Shown in pieces: positions 8,101 through 18,893 of a DNA stretch of 64,000 nucleotides. The notes under the pieces are model-generated. The model was not told where the DNA came from. It saw nothing but the letters and a program-made list of their open reading frames with translations, and ran no database searches. This DNA comes from Arenimonas maotaiensis. Its GTDB lineage: Bacteria; Pseudomonadota; Gammaproteobacteria; Xanthomonadales; Xanthomonadaceae. A program made the position numbers and the translations under genes. Every line of letters starts with the position of its first letter. Position 1 is the first letter of the stretch. The stretch lies in contig NZ_BMFO01000001.1 in assembly GCF_014638745.1 (NCBI RefSeq), positions 62,001 to 126,000 of the forward strand. Reading direction: 5' to 3'.

Positions 8101-9249
8101 TCAGTGCGTTTGGGTTGTGCTGGGGATGGTGTTTTTCAGCTTGAAGGTGGCTTGGCGGCGCGTCTTGTCCATCACCTGCCCTTTCAGTTGGCCGCACGCG
8201 GCGTCGATGTCGTCGCCGCGGGTGCGGCGGACCATGGTTAGGACACCGGCATCGAGCAGAAGTTTCTGGAAGGCGCGGATTTCGGTCTCGCCGCTACGCT
8301 CGAAGCGGGTGCCGGGGAACGGGTTGAACGGAATCAGGTTGACCTTGGCGGCGTCCGCGTACTGCATGCGGTTGCTGAACTGGCGCATCAGCCGGGCCAG
8401 CTCGCGGGCGGTGGCCGGGCTGTCGTTGACGCCTTTCATCAGCGTGTATTCGAAGGTGATCGACTCGCCCTTCTTGCGCTTGCCGAGGTAGCGCACGCAG
8501 GCCTCCATCAGCTCGGCGACCGGGTATTTCTTGTTGAGCGGCACCAGCTCGGTGCGCAGCGCGTCGTTCGGGGCATGCAGCGACACCGCCAAGGAGACGT
8601 CGGCCTCGTCGCCCAACCGGTCGATCATCGGCACCAGGCCGGCGGTCGACAGCGTGACGCGCTTGTTGGCCAGGCCGAAGCCGAGGTCGTCGCGCATCAG
8701 GCTCATGGCCCGCACCACGTTGTCGAAGTTGAGCAGCGGCTCGCCCATGCCCATCATCACCACGTTGGTCAGCTTGCGCTGCTGGTGGGTCTTGTTGCCC
8801 AGATGCTTGGACGCGATCCAGACCTGGCCGATGATCTCGGCGGTCGACAGGTTGCGGTTGAAGCCCTGGGTCGCGGTCGAGCAGAACTGGCAGTTCAGGC
8901 CGCAGCCGACCTGGCTGGACACGCACAGCGTGCCGCGGCCCTTGTCGGGGATGAACACGGTTTCGATGGCGTTGGACTGGTCCATGCCCAACAGCCATTT
9001 ATGGGTACCGTCCGCCGAGGGCTTGTCGAAGTGCACGCTCGGCGGGCGGATTTCGGCGCGCGCTTCCAGCTTGGCGCGCAGGGCCTTGCCGACGTCGGTC
9101 ATCTGGCCGAAGTCGGTGACGTGCTGATGGTAGATCCACTTCATGATCTGGTGCGCGCGGAAACGCTTCTCGCCGAGTTCCTCGGCGAAGAAGCGCTCCA
9201 GGCCGTCACGATCCAGGTCGAGCAGATTGGTTTTCGGCACGTCGGTCAT
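8101..9249 (-). CDS. rlmN: Dual-specificity RNA methyltransferase RlmN
   Basis: RlmN is a radical-SAM methyltransferase that makes 2-methyladenosine at A2503 of 23S rRNA and A37 of some tRNAs. The 382-residue protein contains the cluster motif CGLNCQFC in the context [20 protein letters not shown], the [12 protein letters not shown] segment, and a C-terminal cysteine in AACGQLKG that serves as the methyl-transfer residue in the family. The start [10 protein letters not shown] at 9249 was chosen over a longer frame to 9333 because the family N-terminus begins here. It lies 7 nt downstream of ndk. Confidence 0.96.
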   Translation of the reverse strand: MTDVPKTNLLDLDRDGLERFFAEELGEKRFRAHQIMKWIYHQHVTDFGQMTDVGKALRAKLEARAEIRPPSVHFDKPSADGTHKWLLGMDQSNAIETVFIPDKGRGTLCVSSQVGCGLNCQFCSTATQGFNRNLSTAEIIGQVWIASKHLGNKTHQQRKLTNVVMMGMGEPLLNFDNVVRAMSLMRDDLGFGLANKRVTLSTAGLVPMIDRLGDEADVSLAVSLHAPNDALRTELVPLNKKYPVAELMEACVRYLGKRKKGESITFEYTLMKGVNDSPATARELARLMRQFSNRMQYADAAKVNLIPFNPFPGTRFERSGETEIRAFQKLLLDAGVLTMVRRTRGDDIDAACGQLKGQVMDKTRRQATFKLKNTIPSTTQTH

Positions 9250-9256
9250 CACTGGG

Positions 9257-9682
9257 TCAGCGGGCGCTGACTTCCGTGGCGGCGAAGAAGTAGGCGATTT
9301 CGATCGCGGCGTTCTCCAGGCTGTCGGAACCATGCACGGCGTTGGCGTCGATCGATTCGGCGAAATCGGCGCGGATGGTGCCCGGGGCGGCGTCCTTCGG
9401 GTTGGTGGCGCCCATCAGTTCGCGGTTCTTCAGCACGGCGTTCTCGCCTTCCAGCACCTGGATCATCACCGGACCGGAAATCATGAACTCGACCAGGGCG
9501 TTGAAGAACGGACGCTCGCGGTGCACGGCGTAGAAGCCCTCGGCTTCCTTGCGCGACAGGTGCTTCATCTTGGCGGCGACGACCTTCAGGCCGGCGGCCT
9601 CGAAACGGGAATAGATCTGGCCGATGACGTTCTTGGCGACGGCGTCGGGCTTGATGATGGAAATGGTGCGTTCGATGGCCAT
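9257..9682 (-). CDS. ndk: Nucleoside diphosphate kinase
   Basis: Ndk transfers the gamma phosphate of ATP to nucleoside diphosphates through a phosphohistidine. The 141-residue protein shows the N-terminal [12 protein letters not shown] and the catalytic-histidine segment [12 protein letters not shown]. Length is standard. It is the first gene of the minus-strand run ndk-rlmN-rodZ-yfgM-bamB-der-moeB. A -10-like TAAAAT (complement of 9721-9726) lies about 40 bases upstream of its start and is a plausible promoter element. Confidence 0.97.
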   Translation of the reverse strand: MAIERTISIIKPDAVAKNVIGQIYSRFEAAGLKVVAAKMKHLSRKEAEGFYAVHRERPFFNALVEFMISGPVMIQVLEGENAVLKNRELMGATNPKDAAPGTIRADFAESIDANAVHGSDSLENAAIEIAYFFAATEVSAR

Positions 9683-9840
9683 GGGACAACTCCGGACTTT
9701 AAGGGTGGATTAAAGAGCCGATTTTAGCATTTTTTACCCGCCTCCGCCGGATTCCGGCACCGAAAACGGATCGACTATTTGATGGAAATTCAAACGGCTA
9801 CGATGTCCTCTTGACCCTGCCTGCGAACAAGCATACGATT

Positions 9841-9854
9841 GAAACAATCGTTTA
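9841..9854 (+). promoter_or_regulatory. PsrA-type operator upstream of the TetR regulator
   Basis: GAAACAATCGTTTA at 9841-9854 fits the PsrA consensus GAAAC-N4-GTTTC with one mismatch, and the flanks extend the symmetry (ATT...AAT). It lies 20 bases before the regulator's ATG. In Pseudomonas, PsrA binds such sites at its own promoter and at fadBA and releases them on binding long-chain fatty acids. Autoregulation of the psrA-fadBA unit is inferred. Confidence 0.6.
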
Positions 9855-9873
9855 ATTCCAACGACGGAGCGCT

Positions 9874-10485
9874 ATGACCAGCCACTTCAACACCAAAGAG
9901 CGCATTCTGCACGCCGCCGAAGACCTGTTCGCGCAGCACGGCTTCGCCGGCACTTCGCTGCGGCAGGTCACTTCCCGCGCCGACGTCAACATCGCGGCGG
10001 TCAATTACCACTTCGGTTCCAAGGAAAACCTGGTCAACGAGGTGTTCAAGCACCGGATGGACGACATGAGCGAAAAACGCCTGTCGGCGCTGGCCAAGGC
10101 GGTCGAGAACGACCCGAACGACCTCGAGGGCATCCTGTTGGCCTTCATCCAGCCGGCATTGGCGCTGACGCTTGACCGCCACGGCGGCGCCTTCGTGCGC
10201 GTGCTGGCCCGCGCCTACGCCGAAAAGAACGACGGACTGCGCAACTTCCTGTCCGAGAACTACGGCCAGGTGCTGCGCGAATTCGCCAAAGCCATCGCCC
10301 ACTGCCTGCCGCAGCTCAGCAAGGAAGAACTGTACTGGCGGATGGACTTCGTGGCCGGGGCGCTGACCTACGCCATGGCCGACTTCGGCCTGATCAAGCG
10401 CCAGAACGGCGTCAGCGAGAAGGCGCACTGCGAAAAAGCCGCCCAACACCTCATCCGTTTCGCCAAAGCCGGGCTTCAGGCCTGA
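9874..10485 (+). CDS. TetR-family regulator, PsrA-like
   Basis: A 203-residue TetR-family repressor. The N-terminal HTH is clear: ERILHAAEDLFAQHGF then TSLRQVTSRADVNIAAVNYHF, and the recognition-helix region SKENLVNEVF. The C-terminal ligand domain resembles PsrA and related fatty-acid regulators. Its ATG is preceded by a PsrA-type palindrome, and the downstream genes, 14 nt away, encode beta-oxidation enzymes. This supports a role in derepressing fatty-acid degradation when acyl-CoA or fatty acids are present. The ligand is inferred from context; another acyl-responsive TetR regulator would fit equally. Confidence 0.85.
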   Translation: MTSHFNTKERILHAAEDLFAQHGFAGTSLRQVTSRADVNIAAVNYHFGSKENLVNEVFKHRMDDMSEKRLSALAKAVENDPNDLEGILLAFIQPALALTLDRHGGAFVRVLARAYAEKNDGLRNFLSENYGQVLREFAKAIAHCLPQLSKEELYWRMDFVAGALTYAMADFGLIKRQNGVSEKAHCEKAAQHLIRFAKAGLQA

Positions 10486-10499
10486 TCCAGGAGATTTCC

Positions 10500-12863
10500 A
10501 TGTCCGTTTACCGTTTCAAGAAAGCCGCCGTGCTCGGCGCCGGCGTCATGGGCGCGCAGATCGCCGCCCACCTGGCCAACGCCGGCGTGCCGGTGCTGTT
10601 GTTCGACCTACCGGCCGAAGGCGCCGACAAGAACGCCATCGTCAACAAGGCCGTCGCCAACCTCGGCAAGCTCTCGCCCACGCCGTTGGCGCTCAAATCG
10701 GTGGCGCAGCAGATCGTGCCGGCCAACTACGACGAAAACCTCGAGTCGCTGCGCGACTGCGACCTGATCATCGAAGCCATCGCCGAGCGCCTGGATTGGA
10801 AGAAGGCGCTGTACGCCAAGATCCTGCCGTTCGTGGCGCCGACCGCCATCCTGGCCTCGAACACCTCGGGCCTGTCGATCAACGCCTTGGCCGAGGTGCT
10901 GGACGAATCCCTGCACCACCGCTTCTGCGGCCTGCACTTCTTCAACCCGCCGCGCTACATGCATCTGGTCGAACTGATTCCCTGCGCCCGCACCGACGAA
11001 CCCGTGCTGACCGCGTTGGAAACATTCCTGACCAGCACCTTGGGCAAAGGCGTGGTGTACGCCAAGGACACCCCGAACTTCATCGGCAACCGCATCGGCG
11101 TGTTCTCGATCTTGTCGATCCTGCACCACACGGCGCAGTTCAAGATGGGCTTTGACGACGTCGATGCGCTGACCGGCCCGCTGATCGGTCGTCCGAAATC
11201 AGCGACCTACCGCACCTGCGACGTGGTCGGCCTGGACACCATGGCGCACGTGATCAAGACCATGGCCGACACCCTGCCGGCCGATCCGTGGCACACCTAT
11301 TTCAAGACCCCGGAATTCCTGCAGCGGCTGATCGACGCCAAGGCGCTCGGCCAGAAGACCGGCGCCGGCATCTTCAAGAAAGTCGGCAAGGACATCCACG
11401 TGCTCGATGTGGCCGCCGGCGACTACCGTCCGAGCGCAGCCCAGGTGGCGCCGGAGGTGCTGGCCATCCTGAAAGATAAAAATCCGCAGAGCAAGTTCAA
11501 GGCCTTGCGCGCATCGGCGCATCCGCAGGCGCAGTTCCTGTGGGCCTGTTTCCGCGACCTGTTCCACTACTGCGCCTTCCACCTCGGCGACATCGCCGCC
11601 AGCGCGCGTGAATTGGACTTCGCCATCCGCTGGGGCTACGGCTGGCAGATGGGCCCGCTGGAAACCTGGCAGGCCGCCGACTGGAAGCAGATCGCCGCCT
11701 GGATCGCCGAGGACATCGCGGCCGGCAAGGCGATGAGCTCGGCCGCCCTGCCCGCGTGGGTCGATGCCATCGCCGGCGTGCACGGTCCGGACGGCAGCTA
11801 CAGCGCCGCCGAAGACCGTTTCCTGCCGCGCTCGGGCAATCCGGTGTACGCGCGCCAGCGCTTCCCGGACCCGCTGCTCGGCGAACGCTTCGCGCCCGGC
11901 GAAACCGCGTATGAGGACGATTCGGTACGCCTGTGGCACGACGGCGACGGCATCGGCGTGCTCAGCTTCAAGTCGAAGATGAACACCATCGGCGACGGCG
12001 TGTTGGCCGGCGTGCAGAAGGCGATCGACATCGCCGAACGGCAATTCCAAGGGCTGGTGATCTGGCAGAGCAAGGAGCCGTTCTCGGCCGGCGCCGATCT
12101 GGCCGGCGCCTTGGCGTCGCTGCAGGAAGGACGCATCGACGACTTCCGCGCCATGATCGCGCAGTTCCAGGCCACCAGCCAACGCATCAAGTACGCGCAG
12201 ATCCCGGTGGTCGCCGCCGTGCGCGGCATGGCGCTGGGCGGCGGCTGCGAATTCCAGATGCACGCGGCGCGCAGCGTGTTCGCGCTGGAAAGCTACATCG
12301 GTCTGGTCGAAGTCGGCGTCGGCCTGTTGCCAGCCGGCGGCGGCCTGAAGGAAATCGCGGTGCGCGTCGGCATGAACCCGCCCAACGGCGACGTGCACGC
12401 CGGCCTGAAACCGTACTTCGAGGCGGTGGCGATGGCCAAGGTCTCCGGCTCGGCGCTGGAAGCCAAGGAACTCAAGCTCGCCCGCGAATCCGACGTGGTG
12501 GTGTTCAACGCCTACGAGCTGCTGCACGTGGCCAAGGCCCAGGCCCGCGCCATGGCCGAGTCGGCCTACCGTCCGCCGATGCCGCCGAAGGCGGTGCCGG
12601 TGGCCGGCCGCATCGGCATCGCCACCTTCAAGATGATGCTGGTGAACATGCAGGCCGGCGGCTTCATCTCCGAGCACGACATGGAGATCGCGACCCGCAT
12701 CGCCACCGTGCTGTGCGGCGGCGATGTCGACCGCGGCACGCTGGTCGACGAGGACTGGCTGCTGGCGCTGGAACGCGAGCATTTCGTGGCCTTGGCGCAG
12801 ATGCCCAAGACCCAGGAACGCATCGCCCACATGCTCAAGACCGGCAAGCCGCTGCGCAACTAA
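10500..12863 (+). CDS. 3-hydroxyacyl-CoA dehydrogenase/enoyl-CoA hydratase (FadN/FadB-like)
   Basis: This bifunctional beta-oxidation enzyme of 787 residues has the dehydrogenase half first and the hydratase half last, the order of Bacillus FadN and opposite to E. coli FadB. The N-terminal NAD site is VLGAGVMGAQIAAHLANAG, and the catalytic histidine region is CGLHFFNPPRYMHLVELI. The crotonase half (about 475-700) shows MALGGGCEFQMHAAR with the conserved glutamate, followed by GLVEVGVGLLPAGGG. It lies 14 nt after the regulator and 14 nt before the thiolase, so the three genes likely form one operon. Hydration and oxidation of acyl-CoA intermediates are expected. Confidence 0.93.
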   Translation: MSVYRFKKAAVLGAGVMGAQIAAHLANAGVPVLLFDLPAEGADKNAIVNKAVANLGKLSPTPLALKSVAQQIVPANYDENLESLRDCDLIIEAIAERLDWKKALYAKILPFVAPTAILASNTSGLSINALAEVLDESLHHRFCGLHFFNPPRYMHLVELIPCARTDEPVLTALETFLTSTLGKGVVYAKDTPNFIGNRIGVFSILSILHHTAQFKMGFDDVDALTGPLIGRPKSATYRTCDVVGLDTMAHVIKTMADTLPADPWHTYFKTPEFLQRLIDAKALGQKTGAGIFKKVGKDIHVLDVAAGDYRPSAAQVAPEVLAILKDKNPQSKFKALRASAHPQAQFLWACFRDLFHYCAFHLGDIAASARELDFAIRWGYGWQMGPLETWQAADWKQIAAWIAEDIAAGKAMSSAALPAWVDAIAGVHGPDGSYSAAEDRFLPRSGNPVYARQRFPDPLLGERFAPGETAYEDDSVRLWHDGDGIGVLSFKSKMNTIGDGVLAGVQKAIDIAERQFQGLVIWQSKEPFSAGADLAGALASLQEGRIDDFRAMIAQFQATSQRIKYAQIPVVAAVRGMALGGGCEFQMHAARSVFALESYIGLVEVGVGLLPAGGGLKEIAVRVGMNPPNGDVHAGLKPYFEAVAMAKVSGSALEAKELKLARESDVVVFNAYELLHVAKAQARAMAESAYRPPMPPKAVPVAGRIGIATFKMMLVNMQAGGFISEHDMEIATRIATVLCGGDVDRGTLVDEDWLLALEREHFVALAQMPKTQERIAHMLKTGKPLRN

Positions 12864-12877
12864 TCCAGGACATCCCC

Positions 12878-14071
12878 ATGAAAACCATACAAGAAGCCTA
12901 TATCGTCGCCGCCACCCGTACGCCGGTGGCCAAGGCCCCGCGCGGCGCCTTCAAGAACGCGCACCCGGCCGACCTGCTGGCGCACGTGTTGAAAGCCGTG
13001 GTCGCCCAGGCCCCGGGCATCGATCCGACCCGCATCGACGACGTCATCGTCGGCTGCGCCATGCCGGAGGGCGAACAGGGCATGAACGTGGCGCGCATCG
13101 GCGCCCTGCTCGCCGGTCTGCCGCAATCGGTGTCGGCGCAGACCGTCAACCGCTTCTGCTCCTCCGGCCTGCAGGCCGTGGCGCTGGCCGCCGACCGCAT
13201 CCGTCTCGGCGAAGCCGATTTGATGCTCGCCGCCGGCACCGAGTCGATGAGCATGGTGCCGATGATGGGCAACAAGATCGCCATGGCGCCGTCGGTGTTC
13301 GAGAACGAGCACGTGGCCATCGCCTACGGCATGGGCATCACCGCCGAGAACGTGGCGTCGCAATGGAACGTCTCGCGCGAGGACCAGGACGCGTTCGCCT
13401 TCGCCTCCCATCAAAAGGCGCTGGCGGCCACCGCGGCCGGCCATTTCGCCGCCGAGATCTCGCCGTATGAGGTCGTCGCCCGCGGCGCCGACTTGGCCGG
13501 CGGCCGCATCATCACCCGCGCCAAAACCTTGGCCATCGATGAAGGCCCGCGCGCCGACACCAGCGCCGAAGGTCTGGCCAAGCTCAAGCCCGTGTTCAAG
13601 GCCCGCGGCTCGGTGACCGCCGGCAACAGCTCGCAGATGTCGGACGGTGCCGGTGCGGTGCTGCTGGCCTCGGCCCAGGCGGTGAAGGATTACGGCCTGA
13701 CGCCGATCGCCCGTTTCGTCAGCTTCTCGGTGGCCGGCGTGGCGCCGGAAATCATGGGTATCGGTCCGATCGCCGCCATCCCGAAGGCGCTCAAGCAGGC
13801 CGGCCTGAACCAGGACCAGCTGGATTGGATCGAGCTGAACGAGGCCTTCGCGGCCCAGGCCTTGGCCGTGATCCGCGACTGCGGTTTGGATCCGGCCAAG
13901 GTCAATCCGAACGGCGGCGCCATCGCGCTCGGCCATCCGCTCGGCGCCACCGGCGCCATCCGTACCGCCACCTTGGTGCACAACCTGAAACGCACCGGCG
14001 GCACCTACGGCATGGTCACCATGTGCATCGGCACCGGCATGGGCGCGGCCGGCATCTTCGAATCGCTATAA
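12878..14071 (+). CDS. fadA: Acetyl-CoA C-acyltransferase (FadA-type thiolase)
   Basis: Thiolase performs the last step of beta-oxidation, cleaving 3-ketoacyl-CoA into acetyl-CoA and a shortened acyl-CoA. The 397-residue protein has the acylated cysteine in NRFCSSGLQAV, the catalytic histidine in GGAIALGHPLGATG, and the second cysteine in CIGTGMGAAG. The ATG at 12878, preceded by CCAGGA, was chosen; the frame is open far upstream only because it runs through the previous gene in another frame. Ends just before a bidirectional terminator shared with slyD. Confidence 0.95.
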   Translation: MKTIQEAYIVAATRTPVAKAPRGAFKNAHPADLLAHVLKAVVAQAPGIDPTRIDDVIVGCAMPEGEQGMNVARIGALLAGLPQSVSAQTVNRFCSSGLQAVALAADRIRLGEADLMLAAGTESMSMVPMMGNKIAMAPSVFENEHVAIAYGMGITAENVASQWNVSREDQDAFAFASHQKALAATAAGHFAAEISPYEVVARGADLAGGRIITRAKTLAIDEGPRADTSAEGLAKLKPVFKARGSVTAGNSSQMSDGAGAVLLASAQAVKDYGLTPIARFVSFSVAGVAPEIMGIGPIAAIPKALKQAGLNQDQLDWIELNEAFAAQALAVIRDCGLDPAKVNPNGGAIALGHPLGATGAIRTATLVHNLKRTGGTYGMVTMCIGTGMGAAGIFESL

Positions 14072-14090
14072 GCAACAACAGCCACCCAAA

Positions 14091-14120
14091 AAAAACACCG
14101 CCGGATGGCGGTGTTTTTTT
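14091..14120. terminator. Bidirectional intrinsic terminator (fadA / slyD)
   Basis: An 8-bp perfect stem (14095-14102 with 14107-14114, loop GGAT) is flanked by an A-run on the left and a T-run on the right. It can therefore end transcription of the plus-strand fad operon and of the minus-strand slyD gene. Confidence 0.85.
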
Positions 14121-14137
14121 GTCCATGCGGAACCGGC

Positions 14138-14620
14138 TCAGTGCTGGTGGCCGCCCTCGCCGTGCACGTGGCCGTGCGCCTGCTCTTCGGCGCTGGCTTC
14201 GCGCACCGAGACGATCTCGACCGCGAAGAACAGGTCCTGGCCGGCCAACGGGTGGTTGCCGTCCACGGTCACGGTGGTTTCGTCCACGGCGGTGACGGTG
14301 ACGGTCATGCCGCCCTGCGGGGTCTGCGCGGTGAACTGCATGCCCGGCTCGATGTCATCGACGCCTTGGAAGGCTTCGCGCGGCACCTGCTGGATCATGA
14401 ACTCGTGGCGCTCGCCGTAACCTTCGGCGGCCGGCACCTGCACGTCCATCTTGTCGCCGACGGCCTTGCCGACCAGCGCGTTTTCCAGGCCCGGCACGAT
14501 CTGGCCGACGCCGTGCAGATAGGTCAGCGGCGCGTTGCCCTGCGAGCTGTCGATGACGTTGCCGTCCTTGTCGGTCAGGGTGTAGTGGAAGCTGACCACG
14601 CTGTTGTCGGAGATTTGCAT
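14138..14620 (-). CDS. slyD: FKBP-type peptidyl-prolyl isomerase SlyD
   Basis: SlyD is a cytoplasmic FKBP-type prolyl isomerase and chaperone that also binds nickel. The 160-residue protein has the split FKBP fold, with GNAPLTYLHGVGQIVPGLE and the inserted IF domain between GYGERHEFM and TVDGNHPLAGQDLFF. The C-terminus is histidine-rich (HGHVHGEGGHQH), fitting metal binding, though shorter than the E. coli tail. It lies downstream of a cold-shock gene on the same strand, with that gene's terminator in between, so it probably has its own promoter. Confidence 0.93.
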   Translation of the reverse strand: MQISDNSVVSFHYTLTDKDGNVIDSSQGNAPLTYLHGVGQIVPGLENALVGKAVGDKMDVQVPAAEGYGERHEFMIQQVPREAFQGVDDIEPGMQFTAQTPQGGMTVTVTAVDETTVTVDGNHPLAGQDLFFAVEIVSVREASAEEQAHGHVHGEGGHQH

Positions 14621-14644
14621 CGGGAATTCCTTTATGGGTTGAAA

Positions 14645-14674
14645 ACAAAAACCCCGACGGATCGGGGTTTTGTA
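14645..14674 (-). terminator. Intrinsic terminator after the cold-shock gene
   Basis: A 7-bp stem (14651-14657 with 14662-14668, loop CGGA) is followed on the minus strand by a T-run. It ends the cold-shock transcript and lies within the slyD upstream region. Confidence 0.75.
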
Positions 14675-14695
14675 AAGACTATGACGTCTTTGGGA

Positions 14696-14905
14696 TTACA
14701 TCGCTTGGACTTCGTCGGCTTGCATGCCTTTTTGGCCTTTCACCAGCTTGAAGGTGACCTTTTGGCCTTCCTTCAGCGATTTGAAGCCGTTGCCCTGGAT
14801 CGAGCGGAAGTGCACGAACACATCTTCGCCGCTTTCCGGGGTGATGAAGCCGAAGCCCTTGGCGTCGTTGAACCACTTGACGGTACCGACTTGACGATCA
14901 GACAT
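14696..14905 (-). CDS. Cold-shock protein, CspA family
   Basis: A 69-residue single-stranded nucleic-acid-binding protein of the OB-fold CspA family. Both RNA-binding motifs are present: KGFGFI (RNP1) and VFVHF (RNP2), within [18 protein letters not shown]. Such proteins melt RNA structure and act as RNA chaperones or antiterminators. The gene has a long predicted leader of about 145 nt from a good sigma70 promoter, as in cspA-type genes, and its own terminator. Whether it is cold-induced cannot be read from the sequence. Confidence 0.95.
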   Translation of the reverse strand: MSDRQVGTVKWFNDAKGFGFITPESGEDVFVHFRSIQGNGFKSLKEGQKVTFKLVKGQKGMQADEVQAM

Positions 14906-15219
14906 AGTATTGCTCCTAGGTAAACAAAGAAAACCTCCCCCTTGCGGAGAAAGACTGTTTTGCTAGGAATACCGCGATGTTACGATGAAGCGGACCGCTA
15001 AAATCTACCGCATCGGGCCACAAGCCACATTTGGCCCTGAGCAAAATCAGTACCTGCACTATACACGGGTTTGCGGATAATGCAATTAAAAGCTTGATTT
15101 TCCTTGGACTTGATTACGGTCAATAGCGGCCATCCGGCAAAGACCGTATCATGTGCGCAGCGAAAAGCGCGCTCCGCGCGCCGAAAAAACAAGCTATCTT
15201 ATTGATCCGGAAGCCTTTC
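14906..15219. other. Divergent regulatory region between csp and fpr
   Basis: This 314-base interval has no gene. Its left half is the predicted leader of the cold-shock transcript on the minus strand, and the csp promoter lies at 15058-15085. The right part should hold the fpr promoter, but I see no strong match to consensus there. A short plus-strand frame from 15151 is only an upstream extension of the fpr frame. Confidence 0.5.
15058..15085 (-). promoter_or_regulatory. Predicted sigma70 promoter of the cold-shock gene
   Basis: On the minus strand, TTGCAT (complement of 15080-15085) and TATAGT (complement of 15058-15063) are separated by 16 bases. Transcription would start near 15051, giving a leader of about 145 nt before the csp start at 14905. 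Confidence 0.6.
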
Positions 15220-15999
15220 ATGAGTTCTGCCTACATCAAGGAAACCGTCCTGGACGTGCGCCACTGGACTGAACAGTACTTCAGTTTCACCGTGGCCCGC
15301 GACGACGGGTTCCGTTTCGAGAACGGCCAGTTCGTCATGATCGGCCTGGAAGTGGACGGCAAACCGCTGGTGCGCGCCTACTCCATCGCCAGCGCCAACT
15401 GGGAAGAGCACCTGGAGTTCTTCAGCATCAAGGTGCCGGACGGCCCGTTGACCTCGCGCCTGCAACATATCCAGCCCGGCGATACGCTGCTGATCAGCCG
15501 CAAGCCGACCGGCACGCTGTTGATCAGCGACGTGCATCCGGGCAAGGTGCTGTACCTGCTGTCCACCGGCACCGGTCTGGCGCCGTTCCTCTCGATCGTG
15601 AAGGATCCGGAAACCTACGAGCGCTTCGAGCAGGTGGTAGTGGTGCACGGCGTGCGCTACGTCAAGGATCTGGCCTACGCCGACTACTTCCGCAACGAGC
15701 TGCCGCGCCACGAATACCTCGGCGAACAGGTCTCGCGCCAGCTGCATTACGTGCCGGTGGTGTCGCGCGAACCGTTCGCGCTGCACGGCCGCGCCACCAC
15801 CTTGCTGGAGAACGGCGAGATTCCGCGCCTCCTCGGCTTCCCGGAACTGAATCCGGAAACCGACCGCGCCATGATCTGCGGCAGCCCCGGCATGCTGGCC
15901 GATTTCCGCCGCATCCTGGACGCCCGCGGATTCCAGTCATCCAGCCGCATCGGGCAGCCCGGCCACTACGTGTTCGAACGCGCGTTCGTCGAGAAATGA
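15220..15999 (+). CDS. fpr: Ferredoxin--NADP+ reductase
   Basis: Fpr transfers electrons between NADPH and ferredoxin or flavodoxin and is often part of oxidative-stress defence and Fe-S assembly. The 259-residue flavoprotein has the FAD motif RAYSIAS, the NADP-binding loop STGTGLAPFLSI, and a C-terminus ending YVFERAFVEK, typical of the proteobacterial Fpr subclass. The start MSSAYIKETVLDV at 15220 was chosen; upstream codons of the same frame are not family-like. The gene stands alone between the csp regulatory region and acnA. Confidence 0.95.
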   Translation: MSSAYIKETVLDVRHWTEQYFSFTVARDDGFRFENGQFVMIGLEVDGKPLVRAYSIASANWEEHLEFFSIKVPDGPLTSRLQHIQPGDTLLISRKPTGTLLISDVHPGKVLYLLSTGTGLAPFLSIVKDPETYERFEQVVVVHGVRYVKDLAYADYFRNELPRHEYLGEQVSRQLHYVPVVSREPFALHGRATTLLENGEIPRLLGFPELNPETDRAMICGSPGMLADFRRILDARGFQSSSRIGQPGHYVFERAFVEK

Positions 16000-16085
16000 C
16001 GGGCAAAAACGCGCGGAATCGGGCATAATATCGGGCTGACGAAACCCCGTTCCGTCCGTCTTTCCCCCTACTTCAGGAGCCCCCC

Positions 16086-18773
<2,688 letters not shown>

Positions 18774-18795
18774 TCGGCCCGCGCGAAGGGACGGT

Positions 18796-18821
18796 GAAAA
18801 AGCGGCTTCGGCCGCTTTTTC
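18796..18821 (+). terminator. Intrinsic terminator after acnA
   Basis: A 6-bp GC stem (18801-18806 with 18811-18816) with a stable TTCG loop, flanked by A and T runs, directly follows the acnA stop. Confidence 0.85.
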
Positions 18822-18893
18822 ATTGGCCGCAAGGCTTGTCAGCACCTAGAGCTTATGCTCCAATGGACATACCTTCGCGTATCCACGGTTTCC

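Noticed and set aside
11933-12877. Plus-strand frame continuous with the thiolase gene, giving a 712-residue reading
   Set aside because: The upstream part is the alternative frame of the fadB-like gene, rich in Arg/His/Gly/Pro with no homology. The thiolase starts at 12878.
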